A stretch of DNA of 26,980 bases, taken from assembly GCA_021775715.1 (NCBI GenBank), contig JAJFHI010000159.1, positions 1-26,980 on the forward strand. The letters are read 5' to 3'. Below are positions 13,871-21,708 of this stretch, piece after piece. Both the position numbers and the translations under genes were made by a program. Position 1 is the stretch's first letter, and the number at the start of each line of letters is the position of its first letter. The notes beneath the pieces were generated by a model, which did no database searches, was not told the origin of the DNA, and saw only the letters and a list, made by a program, of their open reading frames with translations. This DNA comes from Hyphomicrobiaceae bacterium. GTDB lineage: Bacteria > Pseudomonadota > Alphaproteobacteria > Rhizobiales > Hyphomicrobiaceae.

Positions 13871-15943
13871 CTAAGCCAATACGCCTCCCATGACATCGCT
13901 GTCTGATGTGTTGGTTTCGGCCGGAGAATACGTATTGCTGTTCTGGTCGTTTTCGGCATCGTCCTGGCCGCTCAGTGCCGCGATTGTCGCGACGACATCC
14001 GGGTCGAGGTCGGACGATCCTTCGTCCTGCTCTTCTCCGTCTTCAATGATGTTGGCTTGCACGAGCAGCGTGTCTTCGTAAGCCTCGCCGCCGAGGAACT
14101 GATAATCGGACTGGCTGTCCAAATCGACGATTATGGCTGCGTTCTGGGCCGTGTTGCCGCCGGCTTCGGCGGTTTGTGAAACAGGCTGGCCGGTGTCATC
14201 CAGCGCGGCAATTGTCTGCTCTGATTGGTCAGCGTCCGTGATGACGTTTGTCTGCAGAATGACGTTGTAATTGTAATAGTCGCCTGTCACGTACAGGACT
14301 TCGAAGACGTCGTCGCCGTCACCGGGCAGGCCGACGGCCAGTGCGTAATCGAATTCGTCAGTTTGAGCGCCAATGGTATCGGCGAGAAATTGTGCGTCGT
14401 CCGACACGTCCTTGAATGTCGCGCCACCGATGTTGTAGATCGTGGCGTCGTTAGCAAGGAGGTTGCCATCAGAATCGACCGACTGAAGTGCGCTGCCGCC
14501 TTCCGCGTATTGCTTGATGAGATCGTCGTCGAGAATGATGTTGGTCTGGATGATGGCATTGAATTTGTAGTAGTCGCCAGCGATTATGATTAAATCATAT
14601 CCGCTGCCCAGTTCCAGAAGTTGCGTAATGTTGAGTTGCCCGTCTTCACCGAGTTCGGCGGTATACTGGCCGTGGGTCGCGTCCGTACTGTTGGCGTCGT
14701 CATCGAACAGCACGTTTTTCTGGATGACGGTCGAGACATCGTAGAAGTTGCCCACCACATATGTGATTTCCCAGTTGGTCGCGCCAGGAACGCCGCGGGT
14801 CGCATCGCCAAAGAGCTGGCCCGGGTCGTTGACGATGGTCGCTTCGTTGGAGAGTTTATTGTCTTTGGCTGCAATCTGCGCGACGAGTGCGGCACCAGAA
14901 ACATCAATGTCGTCGATGTCGTGTAGAACGTTGATCTGGACGATGGCGTTTGTCTCGTGATAGTCGCCGAGAATGATGCGTGATGACAGCGCCTCTTCAT
15001 AATCGAAAATGGTTGCTGCATTGACCGAAGCATTGTCGCCGAGTTTGGCGATCTGGTTGGTCCCGCCGGCAGTGATCTCATTTAGAACCTCGGCAACGTC
15101 CGTCGGTTCTGCGTCTCCATCGTTGTCAGGCGATGTCTGTACCCGTTCAATTGCAGCATTGATGTCCGCCAGTTGCTCAGCAATTGTTTGCTCTGGCCCA
15201 GCGATTTTTTCGACATTGACGAATTGCCCGCTGCCGTCGACGTTGATGAGGGGTGCCTGATCTCCGGCATTGTCCAGGTTGGTAAAGTATTCGTCGTCTG
15301 GTGACGTCACCGTGCGGTTAATATTGCCCGGATGTGTAAGGGCGTCGCGCACGGCCTGTGGAATGAAGTCTTCCGCAGTGGCGATCAGGACGGAAAGTGT
15401 TTCAAGTGTATGTGGATCAAGAACCGTTTCAGCTTGTTCGATCACATCGCGGTTGCCGAACACGATATCCAGGTCAAACATCGTATTGAGTTGTTGAACA
15501 AGGATATCCAGATACTGGCTGGCTCCGATTTCATACCTAGCGGTGACCGTCAATCCAGCGTCGAGAGGAATGGTGCTCTGAGACGTGATGACAGTCGAGG
15601 AGGAAAGCGGACCGAGGCTTGATGATGCGCCAAAAAGGTTGATCGTGGCAGGATCTATGTTGATCACAGTACGAAATCCGGCCATGCTGGCAGCGCTGAT
15701 ATGAGTGGTGGGTGTCGTTAGGTGTTGATCGGCGGACGGCCCATTCGACGGCGCAGGCATGGAGCGCCCGACTGATGACCATTCAACTTCAAACTCACTG
15801 AGGGGTGCGATGAATTCGGGCTGATAGTCCTCTGTTGTGTAAGTTGGCGCGCCCTCGTAGCGGATGGGGGCTAGGTTCAGCAGATCCTGAAGATGCAGGT
15901 AGCCGGCGAAGTGCCATAGAGATTCTGTCGCGAGCTGTGCCAT
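13871..15943 (-). CDS. Acidic repeat protein, putative type I secretion substrate
   Basis: The 690-residue protein is strongly acidic and has no signal peptide. Five diverged copies of a motif are visible at residues 323-344, 395-416, 453-474, 551-572 and 616-638, with core G-D/N-Y/F-Y-x3-N-x-I-x-Q-x-N-V/I-I/L-x-D-D; the third begins IIAGDYYKFNAIIQTNI. A weaker sixth copy may lie at 137-159. Four copies (323, 395, 551, 616) are preceded by a short N-x-A-T/I-I element. The C-terminus ends DSDVMGGVLA, an uncleaved, Asp-rich then hydrophobic end that could carry the export signal. No canonical RTX GGxGxD nonapeptides occur. The ATG has AGGA about 13 nt upstream. Its place directly before the exporter gene supports a substrate role. 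The function outside the cell is unknown. Confidence 0.75.
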   Translation of the reverse strand: MAQLATESLWHFAGYLHLQDLLNLAPIRYEGAPTYTTEDYQPEFIAPLSEFEVEWSSVGRSMPAPSNGPSADQHLTTPTTHISAASMAGFRTVINIDPATINLFGASSSLGPLSSSTVITSQSTIPLDAGLTVTARYEIGASQYLDILVQQLNTMFDLDIVFGNRDVIEQAETVLDPHTLETLSVLIATAEDFIPQAVRDALTHPGNINRTVTSPDDEYFTNLDNAGDQAPLINVDGSGQFVNVEKIAGPEQTIAEQLADINAAIERVQTSPDNDGDAEPTDVAEVLNEITAGGTNQIAKLGDNASVNAATIFDYEEALSSRIILGDYHETNAIVQINVLHDIDDIDVSGAALVAQIAAKDNKLSNEATIVNDPGQLFGDATRGVPGATNWEITYVVGNFYDVSTVIQKNVLFDDDANSTDATHGQYTAELGEDGQLNITQLLELGSGYDLIIIAGDYYKFNAIIQTNIILDDDLIKQYAEGGSALQSVDSDGNLLANDATIYNIGGATFKDVSDDAQFLADTIGAQTDEFDYALAVGLPGDGDDVFEVLYVTGDYYNYNVILQTNVITDADQSEQTIAALDDTGQPVSQTAEAGGNTAQNAAIIVDLDSQSDYQFLGGEAYEDTLLVQANIIEDGEEQDEGSSDLDPDVVATIAALSGQDDAENDQNSNTYSPAETNTSDSDVMGGVLA
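14030..14977 (-). repeat. Five protein-level repeats of a GDYY-QTN motif
   Basis: Copies map to 14912-14977, 14696-14761, 14522-14587, 14228-14293 and 14030-14098, with a weaker candidate at 15467-15535. Amino acids are conserved more clearly than bases, so this is an old, selected repeat and not a recent tandem duplication. Confidence 0.7.
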
Positions 15944-15968
15944 ATCTCAGATTTCCTGACGAGTGGCT

Positions 15969-15996
15969 AAGCTGGCGAAATGATCTCCGCCAGCTT
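15969..15996 (-). other. Intercistronic hairpin 1
   Basis: A perfect 9-bp stem (AAGCTGGCG with CGCCAGCTT) and 10-nt loop, 25 bp before the 690-residue gene start on the minus strand. It directly abuts hairpin 2. No T-tract follows, so RNA processing or partial attenuation is more likely than full termination. Confidence 0.6.
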
Positions 15997-16029
15997 GACC
16001 GGGCCAAAGCCCAAAATATGGGCCCGGTC
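15997..16029 (-). other. Intercistronic hairpin 2
   Basis: A 9-bp G+C-rich stem (GACCGGGCC, 15997-16005, with GGCCCGGTC, 16021-16029) and a 15-nt loop, in the 178-bp gap between the two putative substrate genes. Confidence 0.6.
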
Positions 16030-16121
16030 CCGGCTTCGTCGTCCAGATGGTGATTGAGTCGAAATAAGCTCCTCATCCATCCAGATTACACCGCGCAAGG
16101 TGCGCGATGTTTCACAGGCGC

Positions 16122-17840
16122 TTACCCAAGATCATCGATCTCGGATGCGTTGCCGCCAACGATCGTCGCATTGACGTTGTTGACCTGAACGTTGGCACCA
16201 ACAACAACGTTCGCGGTGAAGGCTGTTGCCGTTGCGAGAGCATCACCAGTTGCCGCCGTCGAACCGGCAATCGTGCCGTCGCCGCCGTTGCCGTATGCAC
16301 CCTGGTCTGCATTGACATAGCCAATACCGTTGCCGGACGTGCCATCTCCACCGTGGGCTGAGACCTCCTGGAACGGTCCATCAAGGAACGAACCGTTATA
16401 GGTCGCGGTTGTGCCATGCACGTAATCATTGTCGACCAGATCGTTGGTCTGATCGAATGAGAACTGCATGTCATTGCCGCCACCGTTGAACGATCCGCCA
16501 ATGGCAGTCACGTCAAGATCGAAGTCGTCCATGTGCAGCGTGCCGTATTCCGACACGTTGATCAGCTCCGAGCTATCGAGGTCGTTGACGTCGTTGTCGA
16601 GATCGGAGGTGACCCACGAGTCTTTGATGGCGATGCCATCGCCACCGCCGTCACCGTCGTGGCCGTTGCCGCCATCGTCGGATCCGCCTTTGTAGTAACC
16701 ACCTCCGGCCGGTGGGACACCGTCACCACCATCGACCAAGTCGCCACCTGTGACATTCATTGTCGCGAAGTTGGCTTGCTGGTTGCCACCAGCGAGAACA
16801 CTGGCAGTGAAGGCTTCAGCTGTTGCAATGCCGTCCGCACTGGCAGACGAGTCGCCGCTGATCGTACCGTCGCCCTCGTTGTCGCTGCCAAGACCCCAGC
16901 CTTCGGCCTTATAGATGCCGTCGCCGCTAGAGGCTGTTCCGCCTTTGGCGGTGACATCCTGGAAAGCACCGTCACCACTATCGATTGAAGTATCGACGTA
17001 GTTGTCGTCGATGCTCGACTTGTTGATGGCTATTGCGCCGGCAGCAGCAGCTGCAATACCGTAGCCATCGCCACCTTCTCCGCCTTTACCACCTTCGCCA
17101 CCGTGGGCCTTGTAGTAGGAGTGACCTTTTCCACCCTCACCACCTTCTCCGCCATCACCGCCTTTGCTTATTTGTAGGGCACCGGCTTTGGCCTTGGCAT
17201 CGGCATCTGCGTCGTTATTGATGTGAACCGACGTGTCGATGTGCTCCGGCGCGTTGCTATTGTACGTCGCCGTCGTGTCATAGACGGTATCAGAGTCATC
17301 CAGATTGTTGGATTGATTGGAGCTGTACTGGCTATCGTTGCCGGCTCCATTGAACGCGTCGCCGATGGCAAGCTGATCCGATGTGAAATCGTCCATTGAG
17401 ACATAGCCATAGTCGTCAATGTCAATCAGCTCCTGGTTGTCGATGTCGTTGATATCGTTGTCTTGGTAATCATTGACATCCGAGCCTTGAATGATGTTGT
17501 CGGAATTGACCGTGACATTCACATCCCAATTTTCCTTTGAGATGTTGAAGTCTTTGTCAACATCAATGTCGATATCGACGTCTTTCTTCTTGATATCGAT
17601 GTCTACGGTCTCGGTCGTCGTTGACTTATCTATATCAACGTCAACCTTCTTGATTGTGACGTCTGCCTTTCCTTCGGCCCACACATCGATGTTGGTGTTG
17701 GTCGTGTCGTAGCTGACGCTTTTATCGATATCAACGTCAAGTCTCGCGTCGAGACTGGCGTCAAGGTCGTAATCGTAACTCTTGTCGACATCTACATCGA
17801 CATCGACTTTTTTAGTTTTGACTTGCTTTGAATCAGACAT
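16122..17840 (-). CDS. Asp/Gly-rich modular protein, putative type I secretion substrate
   Basis: The 572-residue protein has extreme composition. Residues 11-96 alternate Asp with Val/Ile (KVDVDVDVDK, DIDIKKKDVDIDIDVDK). Two further modules are each present twice. Module A is at 127-194 and 414-482, with DYG/EYG, MDDF, AIG, FNGxGND and TTATYN. Module B is at 289-366 and 487-563, with FQDV/FQEV, GG, DGTI and AFTA. Gly-rich linkers (GGDGGEGGEGGKG at 227-239) carry YYK. There is no signal peptide, no RTX nonapeptide and almost no Cys. A strong AAGGAG lies 6 nt before the ATG, consistent with high expression. It is the first gene of the minus-strand unit ending in the exporter genes, hence the inferred substrate role. 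It could be a surface, matrix or calcium-binding protein. Confidence 0.75.
   Translation of the reverse strand: MSDSKQVKTKKVDVDVDVDKSYDYDLDASLDARLDVDIDKSVSYDTTNTNIDVWAEGKADVTIKKVDVDIDKSTTTETVDIDIKKKDVDIDIDVDKDFNISKENWDVNVTVNSDNIIQGSDVNDYQDNDINDIDNQELIDIDDYGYVSMDDFTSDQLAIGDAFNGAGNDSQYSSNQSNNLDDSDTVYDTTATYNSNAPEHIDTSVHINNDADADAKAKAGALQISKGGDGGEGGEGGKGHSYYKAHGGEGGKGGEGGDGYGIAAAAAGAIAINKSSIDDNYVDTSIDSGDGAFQDVTAKGGTASSGDGIYKAEGWGLGSDNEGDGTISGDSSASADGIATAEAFTASVLAGGNQQANFATMNVTGGDLVDGGDGVPPAGGGYYKGGSDDGGNGHDGDGGGDGIAIKDSWVTSDLDNDVNDLDSSELINVSEYGTLHMDDFDLDVTAIGGSFNGGGNDMQFSFDQTNDLVDNDYVHGTTATYNGSFLDGPFQEVSAHGGDGTSGNGIGYVNADQGAYGNGGDGTIAGSTAATGDALATATAFTANVVVGANVQVNNVNATIVGGNASEIDDLG
16152..17462 (-). 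repeat. Duplicated modules A and B within the Asp/Gly-rich gene
   Basis: Module A copies encode 17259-17462 and 16395-16601; module B copies encode 16743-16976 and 16152-16382. The order along the protein is A, Gly-rich linker, B, Gly-rich linker, A, B, which indicates duplication of an A-B unit with divergence. Confidence 0.7.
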
Positions 17841-19252
17841 AACTCACTCCTTACCCAGACAACGCGGTTGCTGAGTTTCTCTAGAAAATGAGTATCGCTG
17901 AGGGGAATAGGCAAAGCCCATCATCTACGTCGGCAGTCGCCTTCGCCTTAGCAATACGGATTCGAATGTTTGAAGTTATGAGAACGACTTACAGGACCAT
18001 CCCGCGTATATGCCAGGACGGTCGGTGTAGGTCCGCTCCTATGTCGCGGTAAAATTCATTCTGGTCGTGACACCTCCCTGAAATAACTTTAAAAATCACG
18101 ATGCCGTCGCGGTTGTGTTCCGCATTTCTTGATGTCGACCAAGCGGTCGCGGCATCAGAACCAAACTCCACATGACGTTGCCGGAAAGTGGCATCTTTTT
18201 AAAAATTGAAGTCACGCACGAGTTATTTTCTTGGTCGTAAAAACTTGGTGTCAGGTCATCGCGGTCAGTCCTTGTCGCTCCAGCCCTTTTATCATTCTAA
18301 GGGTGCCGTGCCTGCAAACAGGATGACATCCTCTTCGTGATATGCGAACGGCCGGTTATCGTTTGTCAATGACAGCATGGCATTCGTTCGTGTGTGTCGG
18401 TCGACATCTCGCGACTTTATGTTTGATGTCGTACTTGTGATTGGGTGCAATTCTTTTTGTCTCAATTCTCTAGCAGGTGATTTTTGGAGCGCCAACCAAT
18501 AGTAGGAATGGCGTCACCACATGTCGTCCTGAACGTATCAAACTGTCGTTGATCTTCACTTGCATCCATTCGAATTTAAAAAAGCATTCCTAACTTTGTA
18601 TTTCTTTTGATGTCCGTAGGTCATTAGGACCGCAATCAACATCACACACTAACTCCTCATAAGATATTATCGATGGTCGAGCGAAATTCTGGACCATGGC
18701 CAAAATTTTTTCAGACCAAAGTCCGTATTCAACTTGGTTAAGACAGCGGATAGTGGCGCGAAAAATGACAGCAAACTTCTTCAATGAGTCTTCGATAATT
18801 GTCCGCGCTAGAGAAATTGAAGTGTTGAGAACAATGGCGTTGCTCTGCCGCCGTCTGTTTCGATCGACCGTACGCAATCGATACGCCGAGTTATGACGGC
18901 GTCCCGGCCTAACAGGATATGTCGATTTGAAAACCGCTCGTACAAGGAGGCTCTACGGCCCTGATGCCCAAGGCTTGGGCTGCTCAGCTTTTTGCATAAA
19001 TGATCGAATTCAAGGTTTTCAGGCGCATTACTGACTACTGGCTTTGTATGCCAATCAAGATGTTCGATCGAGGATACGGTTTGGTGCGTGGTAACAGACC
19101 TTGTTGTCATTTCATAAGGTGGTTGGTCAGTCGTCGGAGCCGCCATCACGATCTACGTGGTCATTCGTTTTATTCAATATGGAAATCCGGTGGGTTCTGT
19201 CGTGCAGCACGAGTCCAAACAGACAAAGTGGAATCCGCTCGTTTCTGAAGTG
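17841..19252. other. 1.4-kb gene-poor control region between divergent genes
   Basis: No open frame here has a convincing ribosome binding site, family motif or credible protein composition. The longest candidates are minus-strand frames at 18590-18877 and 18808-19149. The strand is A+T-richer than the flanks. An inverted repeat GATGCCG (18100-18106) / CGGCATC (18150-18156) is present. The region must contain the promoter of the 572-residue gene, and probably that of the response regulator. It could also hold decayed genes or a small RNA, which I cannot demonstrate. Confidence 0.6.
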
Positions 19253-19867
19253 ATGCGAGTTGCGGTCGTGGATGACCACCCTTTGATGCGGGCAGGTATC
19301 ATCGGCACGCTTGCCTCCGACAAAATGATTGACGTAATCGGCGAAGGTGAGACAGCTGAAGAGGCGATACTGATTGCGGGCGATGTGCATCCAGATATCA
19401 TGTTGGTCGACATCAATGAGCCTGGACACGCATTGGCTGCGGTGCGGGAGATCAGAACGCGGTGGAAAAAAGTAAAGTGCGTGATGTTGACGGTTTCAGG
19501 CAATGACCGGGAAGTGGACGAAGCACTTGAACTTGGGGTGGATGGCTACATACTAAAGGGTGTTTGTGGAGAGGAATTGAAGCGTGCACTTAGGAGAGTT
19601 TTTTCCGGCCAGCACTACGTGTCGCCTGAGTTGGTTGCCGATCTCGTAAACCGCCGTGACCATAGAAAATTTTCAGATCTGACTGCGAGAGAATTCGAAA
19701 TTGTTGAGTTGTTACCAGATGGACTGAGCAATAAAGAGATAGGCAAGAAATTGGATCTCACCGAGAAGTCGGTGAAGTACTACGTTACGGGAATCTTCCG
19801 AAAGCTGGGCGTTAAAAATCGCGTGGAGGCAGCTGTTTTGATCAAGAATATAATTGATGCCAAGTAG
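19253..19867 (+). CDS. NarL/LuxR-type two-component response regulator
   Basis: The product has 204 residues from ATG 19253, beginning MRVAVVDDHPLMRAG. The receiver domain has the acidic pair D7/D8, phospho-acceptor Asp53 in MLVDINEPG, a Thr in MLTVS and Lys102 in YILKG, so it should be phosphorylatable. The C-terminal LuxR-type helix-turn-helix begins LTAREFEIVELLPDGLSNKE and continues LTEKSVKYYVTGIFRKLGVK. The open frame reaches back to 19157, but family alignment starts at 19253; a weak GAAG precedes it. No histidine kinase lies in the window. It is divergent from the repeat-protein/exporter unit across the 1.4-kb gap, making that unit a plausible target. Confidence 0.88.
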   Translation: MRVAVVDDHPLMRAGIIGTLASDKMIDVIGEGETAEEAILIAGDVHPDIMLVDINEPGHALAAVREIRTRWKKVKCVMLTVSGNDREVDEALELGVDGYILKGVCGEELKRALRRVFSGQHYVSPELVADLVNRRDHRKFSDLTAREFEIVELLPDGLSNKEIGKKLDLTEKSVKYYVTGIFRKLGVKNRVEAAVLIKNIIDAK

Positions 19868-19892
19868 CGTTCTCTGAGGTCGGTGAGGGCAA

Positions 19893-19996
19893 TTAAGGCC
19901 CGGTCACGAAATGCTTGCCGTCAATATTGATGACATAGCCCGTCATATATTGAGACGCATCTGATGCGGGTCGCCCAAGGCCGCTGTCAGTATCCC
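19893..19996 (-). pseudogene. Remnant of a short-chain dehydrogenase 3' end
   Basis: Reading the minus strand, a frame ending in TAA at 19893-19895 gives GLGRPASDASQY then MTGYVINIDGKHFVTGP. This is the typical SDR C-terminus (GRP...ASDAS-Y-TG-V--DGG). The roughly ten residues normally between GRP and ASD are missing, and a TGA stop lies a few codons upstream, so only a decayed fragment of about 30 codons remains, next to tRNA-Asn. Confidence 0.55.
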
Positions 19997-20093
19997 GTCA
20001 TGCTTCCAATTGGACCACTCAATTGTAACAGTCGGGTTAGCGACGGCCCGGAATATAAGGGACTTCTTAACTATCAATGCGTTGAGGAAAATT

Positions 20094-20168
20094 TGGCTCC
20101 GCGGGTAGGATTCGAACCTACGACCGATCGATTAACAGTCGATTGCTCTACCACTGAGCTACCGCGGA
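20094..20168 (-). tRNA. tRNA-Asn (GTT)
   Basis: A 75-nt sequence including encoded CCA. The acceptor stem is TCCGCGG with CCGCGGA, the D-arm contains AGCTCAGTGGTAGAGC, the anticodon loop reads CTGTTAA (anticodon GTT), and the T-arm contains GGTTCGAATCC. All four arms pair well. Confidence 0.97.
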
Positions 20169-20174
20169 ATGCCC

Positions 20175-20194
20175 CTAGGATTTAGAGATCCTAG
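20175..20194 (-). other. Hairpin just upstream of tRNA-Asn
   Basis: CTAGGAT and ATCCTAG form a 7-bp stem with a 6-nt loop, 6 bp before the mature tRNA 5' end. It may be part of the precursor leader, or a remnant terminator of the upstream minus-strand unit. Confidence 0.35.
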
Positions 20195-20373
20195 CATAGT
20201 CTCGAAAGGGCGCTGATCGGGTTCTGACCGGGCGGCACGCCATCCCTAAGGCGCGGGTGATACCAGGGGTTTGCCCCGGCGCCAAGGGGGGTCGGCGAAA
20301 AACCACACCGTTTTGGCTGAAATTGTTGAAATGGCCGCTCCCCGAGACGGGTGCCGGTTGGGCCATGATGGTT

Positions 20374-21708
20374 CTACTCTTCCCGGAAGGCCCGGGTGAG
20401 CTGATCGCTGATGGGTTTGAAAAAATATGACAAAGCCGTCCTGCCACCGGTCTGAATGTATGCCTCAACCGGCATGCCGGGGACTAGCGCTAGGCCATCG
20501 AGCTGGGTGAGGGCTTCGTCGTCAGCTTCGATGCGGACAGAATAAAAGATGTCGTTGCTACGGGGATCGGCGGTCAGGTCCGCACCGATACGGGTCACGC
20601 GACCGGCAAGCTCGGGCGTCGTGCGTTGATTGAAGGCCGAAAATTGCAGAATGGCGTCATGACCGATATGCAACTGGTCGATATCAGAAGGAGCAATCCG
20701 GGTGTCGATGGCGAGGCGGGCAGCAGTTGGAACGATCACCAGCAAAGCGTCCCCCGGCGCCACGACGCCACCTATCATGTGGACGGCGAGATTGTGGACG
20801 ATACCAGCGCGCGGTGCGCGAATGACAACACGGCGAAGTTCATCCACAGCGGCGGTTTTTTGTTCGTTGAGCCGGGAAATCTGCGCTTCCGTATCACGAA
20901 GAAGGCCTTGCGCTTTCGACCGCGCATCTTGATCAATAGCCAGGATCTGGATCTTTATTTCGGTTCGCTGACCTTTGGCGCTGGCAACTGTTGAAAACAG
21001 ACGCGCATGTTCACCGGCAATGCGCACTTCATCGCGCTCCATCGCCAGCACACGTGTCACAGGCGTCAACTTGCGCTCGTACATATAGCGCAGGCGCGCG
21101 AGCTCGCGTGCTACGAGGGCATGCTCGCGGGCCTTTGCTTCGCTTTGTTTAATGACGCCGGCAATTTCTTCGTCAAGTTGGCCGATGCGCTCGGCAAGCT
21201 GCGCTTTGCGGCTTTTTGTGATGCTCATATTTGCATTGAACAGGCGGCGTTCACCAGCGGCGATTTTAACTGCGTCAGGTGACGACGAAAGAAAGTCAAC
21301 AGGAAACGTGATGTCTTTAGCTTGGTTGCGTTCGGCCGCATGACGGGCACGGCGTGCGATCAACTCAGTCAACTCGGCTGTTATTACACCAAGGGACGCG
21401 CGCGTTTGTGTGGCGTCTAGTTGAATGAGGACATCGCCCGCCGCAACAAGATCGCCATTCTTGACGGCGATCTTGGCAATGATGCCGCCCGAGGGGTGTT
21501 GCACTTTTTTGCTGCTGCCATCGACAACGATCTGACCTTGAGCGATCACGGCGCCGTTGATGTTAGCAGTTGCGCCCCAACCGCCAAGCCCGACAATGAC
21601 AACGAAAGCTGTGACGGTTGCGATGATCAAACGGGTCGTAATGCCGCTATCGGCGGGCCGTGTGTCGCCGGCTTGGTTCGTCATGGTGATGTTGGGCTCT
21701 TCCATCAT
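20374..21708 (-). CDS. prsE: HlyD/PrsE-family type I secretion adaptor, second copy
   Basis: The 444-residue protein has one N-terminal transmembrane helix at about 25-44 (TRLIIATVTAFVVIVGLGGW). It also has the lipoyl half-motif KKVQHPSGGIIAKIAVKNGD, a long coiled coil (about 100-300), the matching IRAPRAGIVHNLAVHMIGG and the C-terminal GMPVEAYIQTGGRTALSYFF. It is expected to span the periplasm between the ABC transporter and TolC. Its ATG overlaps the transporter stop by 4 bp (ATGA, 21705-21708), which indicates translational coupling and a fixed stoichiometry. A second ATG directly follows the first, and either may be used. It is closer to the textbook PrsE pattern than the adaptor at 10195. 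The symbol is assigned by family, not by proven orthology. Confidence 0.92.
   Translation of the reverse strand: MMEEPNITMTNQAGDTRPADSGITTRLIIATVTAFVVIVGLGGWGATANINGAVIAQGQIVVDGSSKKVQHPSGGIIAKIAVKNGDLVAAGDVLIQLDATQTRASLGVITAELTELIARRARHAAERNQAKDITFPVDFLSSSPDAVKIAAGERRLFNANMSITKSRKAQLAERIGQLDEEIAGVIKQSEAKAREHALVARELARLRYMYERKLTPVTRVLAMERDEVRIAGEHARLFSTVASAKGQRTEIKIQILAIDQDARSKAQGLLRDTEAQISRLNEQKTAAVDELRRVVIRAPRAGIVHNLAVHMIGGVVAPGDALLVIVPTAARLAIDTRIAPSDIDQLHIGHDAILQFSAFNQRTTPELAGRVTRIGADLTADPRSNDIFYSVRIEADDEALTQLDGLALVPGMPVEAYIQTGGRTALSYFFKPISDQLTRAFREE

Noticed and set aside
14225..14926. Plus-strand frames opposite the 690-residue protein
   Set aside because: They are antisense by-products of the acidic repeat coding sequence; the minus frame has the repeats and the ribosome binding site.
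16700..17180. Gly/Asp-rich tracts read as RTX calcium-binding nonapeptides
   Set aside because: The tracts are GGEGGKG- and GGDGG-like and lack the regular GGxGxDxUx nine-residue period.
18590..18877. 95-residue minus-strand frame in the gene-poor region
   Set aside because: No recognisable motif and no convincing ribosome binding site; the composition does not look like a folded protein.
18808..19149. 113-residue minus-strand frame in the gene-poor region
   Set aside because: No motif; it overlaps the previous candidate and the probable control region.
20094..20168. tRNA-Asn as an integration site of a genomic island
   Set aside because: No integrase gene and no second copy of the tRNA 3' end were found in the window.
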